Origin: Candidatus Didemnitutus sp.
GTDB lineage: Bacteria > Verrucomicrobiota > Verrucomicrobiia > Opitutales > Opitutaceae
Direction: 5' to 3'
NCBI GenBank assembly: GCA_023701285.1
Contig: JAMPXH010000004.1
Coordinates: forward strand, 1 to 64,000
Length of the DNA stretch: 64,000 nucleotides
This document shows positions 63,709-64,000 of the stretch, piece after piece. The notes under the pieces were generated by a model. The model worked only from the letters and a program-made list of their open reading frames with translations. It was not told where the DNA came from and made no database searches. Position 1 is the first letter of the stretch. Every line of letters starts with the position of its first letter. The position numbers and the translations under genes were made by a program.

Positions 63709-64000
63709 ATGATCACAGCCATCGACCACCTCGGCATCGCCGTCAAATCGCTCGACGAAGCGGTGCCGCTCTACGAAAACGCGTTGGGACTCAAGTGCCT
63801 CGGCCGCGAGGAAGTCGCTTCGCAAAAAGTGCGCACGGCGTTCTTCGACGCCGGCGGCGTGCATCTGGAGCTGCTGGAGCCGACTTCGCCGGAAAGCCCG
63901 ATCGCGAAGTTCCTCACCGACCGTGGCGAGGGCATCCACCACATCGCGTTCCGCTCGGACAACATCGAGGGCCAGCTCAAGCAGGCCGCCGACGCCGGCG
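63709..64000 (+). CDS. mce: Methylmalonyl-CoA epimerase, 3'-truncated by window end
   Basis: MITAIDHLGIAVKSLDEAVPLYENALGLKCLGREEVASQKVRTAFFDAGGVHLELLEP. Confidence 0.92.
   Translation, partial: MITAIDHLGIAVKSLDEAVPLYENALGLKCLGREEVASQKVRTAFFDAGGVHLELLEPTSPESPIAKFLTDRGEGIHHIAFRSDNIEGQLKQAADAG

Noticed and set aside
1-64000. CRISPR array, prophage, IS element or toxin-antitoxin locus
   Set aside because: No regularly spaced repeat-spacer arrays, transposase, integrase or phage structural ORFs were recognised in the sequence or ORF list.

Overview
This is a 64-kb, high-GC chromosomal window. PEP-CTERM, Bat/MoxR, methylmalonyl-CoA and repeat content suggest a Verrucomicrobia/Opitutaceae-like bacterium; that placement is inferred, not tested. 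It is densely packed with host-type genes: ruvB-murA, a tRNA-Thr(CGT), ettA, gluQ, rlmJ, a MoxR-DUF58-BatA-BatB-BatD operon, rmuC, surE and a propionate (methylmalonyl-CoA) operon that runs off the right edge. The most interesting region is ~44.6-54.5 kb. It encodes a receiver-histidine kinase hybrid, a FadL-like porin, a GAF/PAS histidine kinase with a degenerate receiver, a LuxD-like acyltransferase fused to a SAM methyltransferase, a multi-TM GAF histidine kinase and a GAF/PAS protein with a Glu-for-Asp pseudo-receiver. I read this as a candidate self-contained fatty-acyl/methyl-ester signalling system, analogous in parts to Ralstonia PhcBSR but with a different synthase. A second unusual region (19.3-23.8 kb) holds a sigma factor fused to an anti-sigma-like segment, a TM helix and a VWA domain, followed by a sigma/anti-sigma pair whose VWA domain appears to be missing. 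Several small palindromic or inverted-tandem-repeat elements sit in and between genes, some of them in frame inside coding sequences (gluQ, batB). A low-GC patch interrupts the Bat operon. All calls come from reading the sequence and supplied ORFs; no database searches were run.
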